A DNA stretch of 64,000 bases from Ctena decussata (lineage: Eukaryota > Mollusca > Bivalvia > Lucinida > Lucinidae): NCBI GenBank assembly GCA_963989385.1, contig OZ022502.1, positions 48,477,454 through 48,541,453 of the forward strand. Direction: 5' to 3'. Below are positions 11,401 through 26,400 of the stretch, piece by piece. Position 1 is the first letter of the stretch. Every line of letters starts with the position of its first letter. A program made the position numbers and the translations under genes. Below the pieces are notes generated by a model. It ran no database searches and was not told the DNA's origin. It was given only the letters and a program-made list of their open reading frames with translations.

Positions 11401-14400
11401 TTTAAGTGCTTAGCGAAGAGTCTGATCAAACTTGGCAGATGCCCAGGCTGATCTGAGTCTGCACTGGGCGCACGACCGCTTTGTTGGGTTTCTCAAATCG
11501 TGGCTCAAATTTACTCAGACTTGTATTTAACAGACAAACCTGTTCACTATGGAAGATAATCTTTGCCAGGTGGTCACCCTGTCCCAGAGTTGAGGGCATA
11601 AAATGTATAGGTATCTCCATCTGTGAGTGGGGACCCAGTATGATTGGTCTCTCATTATCTCGCTCCAGGGAGAAGTTATTGGTGTTGGATGTAGTGGGGA
11701 TCAGTTCTAAAGTCTCATCTGTTGGGTTATCTAGGAGAATGTTCTGTTTGGTCCATCTGTTTAAATAAAGTTTAGTAGTAAACATAGGACCAGAGCTGAT
11801 AACTTTGGGATTTATGAATAATTTCCAGAGCTGATAACTTTGGGATTTATGAATAATTTCCAGAGCTCTAGTAACAAGGGGTATTTGATGATAACTGAGG
11901 GATAAATTTTGTTATTTCTCATTGAAACCATATGTTGTGACCCTCATCTGAACTGTCTTGTCGAGACGGTCCAGATGAGGGGTCACAACATATGTTTTTA
12001 AGCAGAAGTAACAAAAATTGAAACCATATGTTGTGACCCCTCATCTAAACCGTCTCATCGAGACGGTTCAGATGAGGGTCACAAAATATGTTTTTATGCA
12101 CAAATAACAAAAATTATCCTTAATTATCACCAAACACTCCCTCTTAGCTAGAGCTCTGATTTTCTTTCTTAAACCATATGCTGTATACCCCATCAAAACC
12201 ATATTGATGGGGCTGTTGGAATAACAGACACATTTAATGTTTTTAAGAAATAATTTTTCCTTACTATTGATTTGTTGCTGGTTAACACATGATTTTGCAG
12301 AGTGGAGTGCAAAATACTAATTCACGATGGAGAATCCAGAGTGAATTAATATTTGAATCCATCTGACAAGGGATTTATTAATCAGCAATGATTTAAAGGA
12401 AAGGAAAATTATTTCTGTTTTAACATTGTACTGAATGAAAATGCCAAATTATTACTATGTTTTACAGAGGAAGACTTTAAGGCAGATGTTAATGCATCCA
12501 ACATCGTTAAAGCACAATTTGCACCCTGTGAAGTGATTTACCAAAGACATATGAGCCACACCATGAAAAAACCAACAAAGTGGTTGTGCGCCCAACGAAG
12601 ACACAGATCAGCCTGGGTATCTGCCCAGTCTGACCAGAGTCTTCGCTGTGCACCTTAAGGGTAGCTAAGAGTCTGCACTAGCTCCATGCGGAAGACTCTG
12701 ATCTGACTGGGCGGATGCCAAGGCTGATCTGAGTCTGCACTGGGCACACAACCACCTTGTTGGTTTTCTCGTGTCATGGCTCATATGTTATAGCGTAGAA
12801 CCACAGCAGGTCATCTCTTGGATAGTAACAGCTATAAGATGACCAAAAAAAATTTAAGCCACGACACGAGAAAACCAACAAAGTGGTTGAGCTCCCAGCA
12901 CAGACTCAGATCATGTTGGGCATTCGCCCAGTCTGATCAGAGTCTTCGCTGGCCGCATGGAGGTAGCTTAGACCCTTAGCTACCCTTAGCAATCCTTTAA
13001 GCACAAAGCTAAGACTCTGGTCAGACAGGGCGGATGCCAAGGCTGATCTGAGTCTACGCTGGGTGCACAACCACTTTGTTGGTTTTCTTGTGACACGGCT
13101 CATTTATAGTTACCTTCCAAGTTCACATTCCATCTGTGGTAGTGTGGTCTGAGGTGGTGATGTTGCATTCAGTTTAAGACAATACCAAAATTCTCCTACC
13201 AGGTCATGGTAGAAAATTAAGCTGAAAAATATAATTGCATTTCTAGACATTTCAAATGGTTAAAACGAATTATACCACCCTTACCAGAAAATTCAAACTT
13301 TAGAACAAAATATTTTGTAATGTGCAAGGTCTACACTGTTGAGGGTAGTATAAAATAGCTTTACCATCGTTTGTGCACCTGTCCTTGCTGAAAAATTCAA
13401 AATGCCTAAATTTTTAAAGGGCCTTAACTCCAAAACAAATACATGGAATTCGTTAAAAATTTTATCACTTTATCTTCTCATCATTCCTAATAAGCTGGCA
13501 AAGTTTCAAGCCCCTAGCTAAAATACTTTTTAAGATATTTTGCTGACAAGATTTCATTATGGATTTATCCAAAGGGGCATAACTCCAAAGGGACTTAACT
13601 GCAAAAAGGGAGATAATTCAGACAAGAAAAAAATACGGGTCAGCTATTTTTGATGATGAATCTGTATGCGAAATTTCAAAACTCTAGCATGCACGGTTGT
13701 TAAGATATGGTATGCGTGACAAATGGATGGATGCACGGAATGACATATGGCCAGTCTACCCGGAAGCAATATGCCCCCTCAACTTCTTTGAAGTTGGTGG
13801 CATAAATAAGTAACAACTACTTACCTTCCCATAGATTTGCCAATGACAGCAGGTGCATACTGTAATGTGTACACATCTTTGTCCCCTGTATTAAGAGTTA
13901 TGGATGGTGCTCCTGTCAAGCCCAGGCCCTCTATCTGAGCTTCTAAGGCTACTGTCTCCATAGTAGGATTACGAACTATGACCTCTAAAAGTTGCTTCTT
14001 CTGTTAAAGAGAATGAAAAATCTGAATAAGTAGCATAGAATAATTTTGAAGAACAGTATATCAACATGCATGATTTTATCTGACAAGTGAGAAGGCCTGT
14101 TTTACTGAGTACTGAACAAATTGCCGATATGTGCAGTCAGGTCTGGACTAGGGCTGGGACAAGTACCCGAGTCCCTGACTTCAGGTTAGGTAGACCAATT
14201 ACCCGGGTACATATTTACTACTCGTTACCCGAATGTTAATCATCATGTAATGTATAATTATTCTATTTCAATAAAATTCCAAGCAAATGTGCAAAGTTTT
14301 CTGAGACTGTCTTGTATAAAATGCAATCATGCATTGGCAAACACTTTTGTATATTACATGTAACAGGGAGATGTCAACACTTTCGTACTCTTCCGATGTA

Positions 14401-17400
14401 CACGTGTGCAATGGACATACATGTATACCTTGCTTATTATTTAATCTAAAAATATAATTTCTAACTGAGGACATGAGCAAAATGCTATGATAACGGGTAC
14501 CCGCGGGTAATAAGGACTCGGGTACCTGGGTACAAAATCTTTACCCCTCCCAGCCCTAGTCTGGATATGCAACATTCACATGCTAAAATATGAAATAAAT
14601 AAGGGCCTGATTGTTTGAAACTAACAATATTGTAAATTAATGAGACATTACATTTAAAATGCATGATACACAAAACACTCCTATTTTCAGCTGAAAAAAG
14701 GAAGGAGCTTTTGCAGAACTCCATACCAGGATAGTATTATCTCTCTACAGGGGTGAATGTTCTGGCTGGTCATTAAATCTGCCAAGAGCATAGTTATACC
14801 ATAATCATTCAGATATAAGACTTGAGGTTTTCCCTCAAAACAACCCAACATGTGTCTTATCAGACAGATTTAGATTTTTGAGACTGTTTTGGACGGATAA
14901 AAACCCATTTATTAGCAGAACTACATAGAACTGATTTAGATATTTGAGGTCAATTTAGAGGGCTACAAACCCCATCTTATTGTCAAATTATCATGGTACA
15001 AGACTATACCTGACAAGCACATGTGACTTCTAGTATTTTCTCTGGAGCTGCTGGTTTCACATGTATCTCCAATGAGTACCATACTCTATAACCATAGTAC
15101 TCTCTTACTTCCTCATCCTCATCTGGCATTTCATCCCCATCACTGTCCACCTCACTGAAATATTTGTAACCATATATACTGTAAGTCAACAGGGTTGCCA
15201 TTCATCCTCCAGTTTCAAATTCCCTGACTTTTCCCTAATAATCCCTGACGTTCTTCAATTTTCCAAACCCTTTTATGGATCCAAAAGTTTACTATACCCT
15301 TAACTTTTACCAGTGCTAATGGTGTCACTTGAAATTTGTGGCTCCTTTTAAGGGAAGAATTTGCTCCTCTTAAGGTGCAAATTCTTTCCTTAAGAGTAGT
15401 CCCCAGTGAGGATGGGGACAGCTATTTCTGTGCACAGATTATTTTTCCTGAAAGTATATTCTTTTCCCTTTGAGCAGAATAAGTATATTTTCTGAACCCT
15501 GCCGAAGCCATGCATTGTTAATTGTAATATTCCCCGACTTTTCAAGCCCTTCCTAATTTCCCTTTATAAAGCATATAATTCCCTTGAAAAGTGCATATAC
15601 CCATTTATCTTAAAGCACTTCGTCAGGCTGTTCTGACTTAATTTAACCAGGCAGAATATACATAAAATTCAAAGACATTTAAACTACTATGAAGTTATTT
15701 AACAAAATCATATTGTTTTGAAATAAGTCTTAGTTGGGAATTTAAAGGAAGTCCTTTGTGATTCTATTATGTATATGTATACAGCCCTAATCCATGCTGA
15801 CATCACATATATGAGATGTTTTATACTCTGTTATGTTAACAGGCTGCACTGTATTATTTATTATGTTGGAGAGAGAATTTACACGAATGAAAAACTTACA
15901 CAAGAGGATTCTTCCCAGCAATAAAGGCAAGCACTCCCTTGAAGACCCCTCTTCGCATAGGAGCAATGTTCATGGTGTAGAATTCTTGTTTTCCTGGCAA
16001 TACTGTTACTGACTGGTCCCCACTCACTATTGGTAAATCACCCTCAACCTACATCAAATATATATGAATATGTACAGTATAGAGAAGGTAATATTTACAT
16101 CTAGTCAATTTATTTTACAGACTTCATATACATACACAATTCACAATGTCAGTTAGTTTCCATTTTGAAATGTTAAAATTCTAATCTTTTTTTTTGTGTA
16201 AAACATATGAATTTACAAAATAATATAACTGTATGAATGTTCACAATTTCATGATCAACATAAATGTACAAACTTAAGTACCTGTGAACATGATGTTTTT
16301 TATATCGGATTATTAAGAAAACATAACAAATCCATGAGCTTAAGTACCCATGAAGTTGTCTTAAATTGTGAAACTGTGAACTTTCTAATAATAGCTCTCT
16401 GAAGTGCAGTCTTGAAACAAGTAGCAAATACAGACTCTTACAAACTGACAGCCAAACAAGTATGACAAATACAATACAGTTGTAACCAAATGGCAAATGC
16501 AAAGCAAACTGGCTCAAATCTTTGTGTTTGCATGAGTGCAAGTACACATTTTTACATACTTATTTGGCTCTAAGATGTTTCATTTCTCTTCCAAAACAAT
16601 CCTAAAAATCTTTAGAATTTAGAACTTTAGAATTGTGTTGGAAGGGTGTAACATCTAATAGCAGGCAGAGTCAATGTGGCTGATTTACAAATTTGGCCTC
16701 ATAAATATGGTATATGGGCTGTTTCTTTTACTTGTACCAAACAAATTGCAGACTCACCCTGTAGCAGAGTTTCTTCTTGGTGACATTGGGAACTTTGACC
16801 TTATAACTTATACTGGAACAGAAACAAGAACAAAAGACTCATGATCATGAGAATAGTTAATGACACATTATTGGGATCATACATGGTTTTTCATGCATTC
16901 ATGATCGCCAAGTTCCAAGGGTGACGTTGAAAACTGAGGATGAAGCCCTCGATTTTCAACATCTCCCTTGGGACCTGGGGAAAGTTAGTGCGTTGAAAAA
17001 AATGGTTGATCACCATTATTGCATAAATTCAATAAAATGGTCTTAAAAATTTGCAAAAATATGGCACTTTATTTTGTCACCATTTGAAAGTCAATGCATG
17101 CGTGCACCTTTTTACTAATATCAACTGTCTGGGGCCAAGCGATACATAAGAGCGATTAACAGATCAGCTGTGCATGGCGAAATCATTTTAGTGTCCCCAG
17201 AACAAGTAAACTAAAAGTCATGAAGGCGAGCTAAAAAGTAACAACTCAGCCACTTCTCTATATATTTGTGAATTTTAGCTGACTGTTTTGAAAAGTGACA
17301 CAAATTATCTTCTCAAAAAAATTACAATTTTCTGCTTCTAAAACCGTCATGCCTAAGGAGTATTGTATGTTAATATAGAATACCTTACCTTTCCCTAACC

Positions 17401-20400
17401 CTAGTTTTCAGCACTATATGTTCTAGAGCAAGAGGTTTCTCTGCTGTTCCACTGAGATGGAACACATGATCCGTTCCATCTTCTGTGTTGGTTAATAACA
17501 GTTTACCCTGTTAATAGATAATCATGTTTATTGTTAACAGATAAAAGAAATTAAAAGAAATGCAAACATCATAGATCCAGCTGAGGCGGCTCATAATGAG
17601 CCACCTCGTCTGGATCTATACTGTTTGCCCTCTGGTCACTTAATTCTCAGTATGATACTGCTCATCTGAATCTACACTGTTTGCCCTCTTGTCTTTGAAG
17701 TCTCATTATGATATAGCTTGGATGAAACATATTTAGAAATTTTGCAGACGTAAATTTTCTTGTCTGCTATTCTGGCACTTTAGAGGTCAACCTTTTACAG
17801 GGTGAAAAGAAAACACGCATATCTTACTTATAAATCAAACATTAACAGAAGTATCACTTACCTGAAATCATTCAGAAAGTAAACTGCAATTTTGCACAGG
17901 TATTCCAAACTAGAACCAAAAGCAGCCAAACAACTATTTTATACCAAGCTGGCCAGAAAACAACAACTTTAGCATACAATATTTAGTAAAGTGCAAGGTC
18001 TCCACTGATAAGGTGGCATGATATTTCTTTTAATTTTGAAGATAGTACGTTGGCTTTCTGGGTATTCTTCCTGTCTATAGGGCAACATAAAATACTTATA
18101 CAATGGTTTGTCCACCTGTGTGGGAGATAATGTCATTGTGGAGGTGGACATATCATGCTATCAGTTCTTGTTTAAACCTACCACAACAATGATTAACAAC
18201 ATTTCAAACACAACATGGTGTGAAAACAGATTTTTGTTGCCTTTCATCCCTGAAAGTTTTGAAACAACTAAAACTGTACTTACAGCGACAGTGTTCTCAT
18301 TTTGTGGTCTAAACAACAATGGGTATTTACTGGTCTGGTATGCCTTGGCTAACAATGTTTGTGGCCCATGGAACCCCAAACCTGTTATGGTAGCTTTTAA
18401 TGGCCAGTCATTATTTGTCATGTTCACCTGAAAACAAATAAATTTTTGTTTAGATTTATGCCTTGGTATTCGTCATGACTCAGTTATTGACAAATTGAAA
18501 CCTACTATAAGAATTCAGCAAGGTAGGAAGCTTAATTACCATGGTTGTCCTAGAAATGGAACTGTTTGGTTTTGTTGTGCAGTAATGCATGCAAAAGATG
18601 CAAAAGGAACAGCAAACAGTGTAGACTCTGAACAGAGGAGCAGTCTGATCTGGGTCTGCACTGTCTGCTAAGACCTGTAAGTCCCAGTACTTACTTTATT
18701 TTTATGGTATATTTTTAAGTCATTTGGAATATCAACTTAGAAACCTGTACCATGACAGAATCTCTATCATTTCATTGAATTGTACATGTGTATTAACAAA
18801 GGATCATTTCACATTTGATGTTTAATAATTTTAATGATGTCATTTAACATCTGATGTTAAACGATGTCAAATGTAATGTTCGTGTGACAGAATATAGCTT
18901 ACATACTACCTAGCACTTGCGTCTGATTAGATAATTTCAAACGATTGCAGTATCTATTACTGTTAAAGTTCTAAGCATCGGGACAGACATGTCTGCAAAA
19001 AAAAGCTGATAGCTCCTAATGAAGCGGTCTACTCAAGGTCTAGACTGTTTGCCATTCCATATGAATCTTCTCAAAGGAATACTGCAATGTAAAACCAAAC
19101 TGTTCCCTTGTTAGGTCAATTACTGTAATTATTTCACGTCTCCATTTTTAGAATTTTTTACGGTAACAGATGAAAACAAATTTATGAAAGTCAGTTCTAT
19201 CTAATCTACTTACAATAGGGATTTCTTGTGTGACATTCTGGTGGACAGGGGCTGTGAACATCAGCTCAGCAGTGCTGCCCTCTGGATTCACTGTACATTC
19301 TATCCTGTATACTCGGACATCATCATTGCCTCGTAACACAATCTCACATGGGTAGTGACCAGGCTCTGCAGCCTTGAACTCTACTGGTAATTCGATTCTT
19401 CCATCTTTTGAGGCTTGAGCTGAAAGATATAAATAAGGATAAGAACGTAAATTCAAACCTGTCTAAAAGACCACCTCTGTTTTATGGGGCTAAAATCTCA
19501 TGTCCAAAATTTACAATTCCTGAATAAACTGATATCTGACTTACATATGCAGTTTTTAGCTTTTGCCTGGGTGCTTGCAAAGACAGATTTAAATGCATTG
19601 CTTTTTTTTCCTTTCTTTTTTCTTTTGATACAGTAAGAAAATTACCTTGAGACCAAAGGGTTTTTGCTGGTAATTGTTCCATAGAAAAACATGTTAAGGC
19701 AGTTCTAATGAGGGGCCAAAATGTACTTTTATGAAGAACTTGAAAAATTATAACAGACTATCACTGAGTTAGACATTTAGGATCATTCTAGATGGGGAGC
19801 CATCTTATAGCCAAATAAATACAGATGGTACAATGGCAGGTTGCCAAAAAATCCTATCCTAGAAATTAAGAGTAAAACACCAAAACACAGTACTTCTTTC
19901 TATTAAATTCTCTCTGAACTTGCGCCTTTTAAAATCAGTAATAATGGAGTACTTACCAACATGGACCCCTTTCCCCACAGGAGCACTCTGTGACCTCTCT
20001 TTACTCACTCTAGGAGGCACCATGATCTTATCTGGCACTTTGAAATGTTCCGCCGAGTCTATCTCCACTTTAAATATATTAGCCCTAGGGGCTTTCTGCA
20101 AGAGAATATCAAGTAACCCATTAGTTTAAACATATTTTATTTCATAACATCACAATAACACGTATTTACATAAACCAAGTAACCCATTAACACGTAGTGT
20201 CCCATAAATGGACAAAGGCAAAACAGATGCTGCAATATGCGGCATCTGACCTGGGTCTGCACTATTTGTATTTGTATAAAACAGATGGCTATTTGTCCTT
20301 GAAATAAAATAAAATTGATAAAAATATACGAAACCAGGCACCCCTTAACTGACAAATGGACTCATCCATTTGATAAGGACAGAACATTCCACTGGGCATA

Positions 20401-23400
20401 TATGGGTTAAATCAGCATAAATAATGCTTACTGCTGCACAGTTTATTTTACATTCAACAATTAGTTTACTTTACATTCAACAATTCTCAAAGATAATGCA
20501 TCCAGCGGACAATACCTGCTTTGAAGCTGAAGCAGCAGTCTTTCTTGGAAAAATTTGAAGTTTCATTTCCGGAAAATAACTATCTAAAGCTTAACTATCT
20601 AGAATGTGTATAATCATAATAAAAGTGATGTCGGTTATAAACTTTGAACTTTCATCTATAATCTGGGTCCAGTAGTTTAAAGCATCATTTGTAAACAAAT
20701 TGAATAGTCAAGGATTTGCTAAGTTTTATCCTCAACATAAATAAATATTAATGTGCTCATGTTTTTTTGCAAATAAAATGTAAGAAGCCTTTGCACTAGC
20801 TTTTGTAGTGCAAAAGCTCCTCACATTTTATGGCAAAAAAAATGGCAGTGTTTTTGCATACTATGCCTTTGAAACTGTAACATCTGTTTAACTAAAATGT
20901 CATTAGTTTTGAACAATCTGGCCCTGAAATTTAATTTACATCTGAAAGCAGCATCAAACGTATGTATCATCAAATCTTCACTTTTATGCCAACAAAATAA
21001 CTAAAAGTAAAAATTCTAACCTTCCATATGCTGAAGGAAAGGCAAAATTTCTATAAAGAATACAGACCCTGAAAAGCAGCCTGATCAGTAATTAGGCTAA
21101 GCTGATCTCACCAAAACAGTTCTATTACCTGAGCATTTTTGACAGCATTGGCTGGGTCTGTTGCCAATTTCATTATAGTTCTGGCCATCACAGTAGTGCT
21201 GTACAGGGTACCAGTGGCTATTCGCCGTGTAAGCTCTTGATTATTCATGTGCTGCAAAAGTTCAAACACACATAGTGCAACCTTCACCAAAATATACACA
21301 TAACAAAACAACAGTGCAATAAACACAAACTGCAAAACTTCAAGCCATATGCAGTTTAACAGAGATATGTTCAACAATGTGGGCACTACAGTTTAACAGA
21401 GATATGTTCAACAATGTGGGCACTACAGTTTAACAGAGATATGTTCAACAATGTGGGCACTACAGTTTAACAGAGATATGTTCAACAATGTGGGCACTAC
21501 AGTTTAACAGAGATATGTTCAACAATGTGGGCACTACAGTTTAACAGAGATATGTTCAACAATGTGGGCACTACAGTTTAACAGAGATATGTTCAACAAT
21601 GTGGGCACTACAGTTTAACAGAGATATGTTCAACAATGTGGGCACTACAGTTTAACAGAGATATGTTCAACAATGTGGGCACTACAGTTTAACAGAGATA
21701 TGTTCAACAATGTGGGCACTACAGTTTAACAGAGATATGTTCAACAATGTGGGCACTACAGTTTAACAGAGATATGTTCAACAATGTGGGCACTACAGTT
21801 TAACAGAGATATGTTCAACAATGTGGGCACTACAGTTTAACAGAGATATGTTCAACAATGTGGGCACTACAGTTTAACAGAGATATGTTCAACAATGTGG
21901 GCACTACAGTTTAACAGAGATATGTTCAACAATGTGGGCACTACAGTTTAACAGAGATATGTTCAACAATGTGGGCACTACAGTTTAACAGAGATATGTT
22001 CAACAATGTGGGCACTACAGTTTAACAGAGATATGTTCAACAATGTGGGCACTACAGTTTAACAGAGATATGTTCAACAATGTGGGCACTACAGTTTAAC
22101 AGAGATATGTTCAACAATGTGGGCACTACAGTTTAACAGAGATATGTTCAACAATGTGGGCACTACAGTTTAACAGAGATATGTTCAACAATGTGGGCAC
22201 TACAGTTTAACAGAGATATGTTCAACAATGTGGGCACTACAGTTTAACAGAGATATGTTCAACAATGTGGGCACTACAGTTTAACAGAGATATGTTCAAC
22301 AATGTGGGCACTACAGTTTAACAGAGATATGTTCAACAATGTGGGCACTACAGTTTAACAGAGATATGTTCAACAATGTGGGCACTACAGTTTAACAGAG
22401 ATATGTTCAACAATGTGGGCACTTGCCAAGTGCTTGCTGTTAATTGATGTACTAATACCAAGCTGTATACATTTTTGTGTACAGCTTGGTACAAGTACAT
22501 AGATCAACTGTGAATGCCCAATGGTGGCCAGGAGGTTGTGGAACATGCCTCTGAATTCTAAGTGCCTAATTACAAAGTGCTAAGTACAGATTTCATTTCT
22601 TGCATAAAATATATGTAGCAAAATTTTACTTAAATCCAAAATGTTTACAAAAGTTGCAATATACAAGAAAGGCATGCACAGAGCTTCATTGTAATACCAC
22701 TCATTATAATACCATTTTGGATATAATGCTATTAGGTGAAGGCTTCCATTGAGACTTAACTACCAAGGCTTATAAGGCAAATGAGCATTTAATGCTTATT
22801 TGCCTTATAATCCTTTGCAGTTTAGTTTCAACCTTATTAGGCTATGCCATACCAATAGCATGATGAAGGATCATACAGTATTTTCAAACCGAATAGACTT
22901 ACGTGCACAAAACAACAATGCTTCCATACACCCTTTTTAATTCATGCCAAACCTTGTAATAAACTATCATACCTGTTGTGAGGCCAGCATAAGGGCCTTC
23001 TCTCTGGCAGGGTTAATCAGGGGTATAGTGAGGTTCTCTTTCAGCACCTGTCCAGCCTCACACTTCCAGTATACAACCCTGTCGTCTCCGCCAAACAAAC
23101 CATGACTTGTACCTGATTTAACACAAATACTGTTAGCAATATTAAGCATGAATTCAGCAATCATAAAAGATTTTGTCAGCAATGGTAAGAGTTACGTAAG
23201 CAAAAGTAAGAAACCTTGTCGACAATATGGGCGGATCCAGGAATTTTGGATAGGGGGTTCAATTTGTGCAGTTTGACCAGGTTTTCCGGAAAATCCCTAT
23301 GAAAATGAAATAATTTAGGCTAAAGAGGGGGTTTGTTTGAACCCCCTGAATACCCTCTGGGTCCATCACTGACAATGGTATGAAAAGAATGTCATCAAAG

Positions 23401-26400
23401 TTAACCTGTGCTTAGACTCAAATCATATAGTGTGACACCAAATCTCACAAAATTTCAAAGTGATGAATGGACAAATCTGTAAAAATTTTCAAAACTCATT
23501 TGTTCTTATGCCATTCAATTAGACAGCTATAAGATTTCACAACTATAGTTTTCGTATTTCATTCTTGTAGCACAAATAGTTACCATAAAAATTCTAAGTA
23601 TTGGGACAGATAGGTCAGTGCAAACAGTGTCCACCCAGCTCAGACTGCTTTCAGGAGCAGTCTGATTGACTGCTTTCAGGAGCAGTCTGATCAGGGCCTA
23701 CACTATTTGCCATTCCACCCGCAACTTTTGGATATAACACTGCATTACAAAACCAAACTGTTTAATTTTTAGGACAATTACAGTTATTACTCTAGAAGTC
23801 CCGATTTTTAGAACATTTGGAGATTTTTCTACAGGTTTCACTTTACATAGAGTTTTGGCCGTTCTGAGTGCAAGAGGGTTAAAAGGGCTGTAAAACAGCA
23901 TTAAAGTCATCCATCCGTCCATCCGTAAGATAAGAAGACATTTACTCTCACCTGCAGCTGCTGCACTGCTAATTCTATAACTATGACTTGTCTTCACAAA
24001 CGGCACAGCATCTGGCAGCGGCAATGTTGATTTGGCCTCTATCGAGTAGAGGAACTCTCCGACTTCCTCGTTCACAAAGATCACAGAACACTGTCGCTCT
24101 CCGATGTTGAAGGGTAAGAAATGTATTTCCATGTTTGTTGAACTCTTGCCCTCCAAGTACACGGAAGATATTGGGCTGAAGAAGGCGCTCATCGTGCTGC
24201 CATCATCTGAAAACAGTACCATAAAAATTTAAATATAAGGATAGGCAAGTCTGAGCAAACAGTGCAGGCTCAGATCAGACTGCAGCCTACACTGTTTGCC
24301 ATTCCATCTTTATCTTTTGGAAACATTACCACATTGCAAAACCAAACAGTTCCATTTGTAAGACAATAAGGGTGATTATTTCAGGTGGATGCAAACAGAA
24401 ATGACACAAATCAGATTGTGCAGCTGCAATTGCTGATTTCAGTCTGCACTGTCTGCATGTCTGTGCAGGTACTCTAAACTGCTTTATTTCTGCATGTTCT
24501 TTACTTATGGATTTACATTCATACTGGGAATATGAGTAGACCACATGTTTGAAGGACTACCTTGTTTAGGAACACATGTTCCCCTTTGTCAGTATGAGAG
24601 AAAACCACACAGACTTTACATATTCATGAAAAACTAACAGAAATTATTCCAGAATTAACAGCCTTACAAAATCTTTAAATCATTAGACATAACACACATT
24701 TACCATCTTTATTCATCTGTAGTGTATCAGCAATCTTTGGAGGTGGAGAGGGTGGGGTATCTGGACGTACAATACCGGAATCAATCTTAGACCTAATCCT
24801 CTTTTTCTTCTTTTCCCGCTTCTTCATGAGTGCTGCTGTGTTGTTGGGATCTAAGAGGGAGCCACTGGCCTCCACCAGGATTATTCGGAATTCACCACTC
24901 TCTTTGAAGGGGTTGGTCACTGGCACTAGTATCTTCTCCAACTCATAGCATGGAGATTCACATTTTATTACATTCTGAAATAGTGAACAAACAACCTGTC
25001 AACCAAGAAGAATAAATGATATTGTAAACTACAGATCTAAATGAGAAAGTTCATAATGAGCCATCTCATCTGAGGTCATTCAGTATTATAATAACTTGCA
25101 AAGACTGGGAGTCTGTTTCTGATATCTGGGGCGAAACTGAAACATCTGGGCTCTGTTGTTCAAAGCATAGTAAGATTTCTGCGCTATACTATTAACAATG
25201 AAATATCTTCATCAAAATACATCTAAATTCCACTGAAATTTCTAAAATGCAAATGACTTTTTTTCATTGTGCTTTCATTCTGAATATCACATATACATGA
25301 ACAAATGATTTCTTTAACCTAGCCTACTTGATAAGTGCTGACAACTTATTTAAGTCTTTTGTCTTAGTTTAATCATGAGAAAGAGCATCTATACATCCAG
25401 TCAGGCAAGATTCTGTCAGGGCTCCAGATTTGATAAGTATTTTCTGAGAGGTGATTTTAGTAAATTCTCCACAGAAACATGTTGGAGCATCTGCATATTT
25501 AAATCCATCACTAAGATGTCTCTAAATATAAAATTGCATGTGTTCACTGAGAAATAAAAATGCTCTGACAGAAATATTTCTACTACATATTCATGTAGTC
25601 ACCTTAACTGAAGCTCTCCTTTTTTATTTTCTCCATTTCTTATGAACAACAATTACGTGGTCAAATTTCTGTCCCGAAACTGATGCCCCACATCCTCAGT
25701 TTTGCTTTATGATCCCCCTCTACTAGACTCAATGTCATCAAGTACACATTTTAGAGGGCTTGAAAAGGCTACTATACTATTAAAACAGCCATAAAGCCCT
25801 AAAGTATCAGTCCATTGTCCCTAATGCATACCACATTATGGTAAATTAATAATGTGTAAAACAAAGCCCTTTTTCATCAGGGCAGTGCAGTATAATTAAT
25901 GCATGTACAGTATATAACATTAAACAGACAGAATTAGTGAGAGCAACAGGCATGCATAAAGGCAGGGCTCTAGAAAAGGAGAATATTCCAAGATAAATAT
26001 GGAGCATGTTTTCTTACCATATTTAATTGTAAGACAGGGTTTCTCCATCTAGAATGAAACCAAATGAGCCACGACACGAGAAAACCAACAAAGTGGCATA
26101 TGCACCCAGTGCAGACTCAGATCAGCCTGGGCATCCGCCCAGTCTGATCAGAGTCTTCACTGTCTGCATGGGGTAGCTTAGATCCTTAGCTACCCTTTAA
26201 GTGCAAAGCAAAGACTCTGATCAGATTGGGCCGGTGCCCAGGTTGTTCTGAGTCTGTGCTTTGCGCACAACCACTTTGTTGGTTTGCTTGTGTCACGGCT
26301 CAAATATTTGAGAAACATGGATTCTCACTAAGATTGTACCTAATTTATACATAAAAAAAACAACATTTTTGGTATCCCATCAGAACTGTCATGCAGTGGC

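Noticed and set aside
21351..22423. CRISPR array
   Set aside because: 37-bp units are in direct tandem with no unique spacers, inside an intron of an animal gene.
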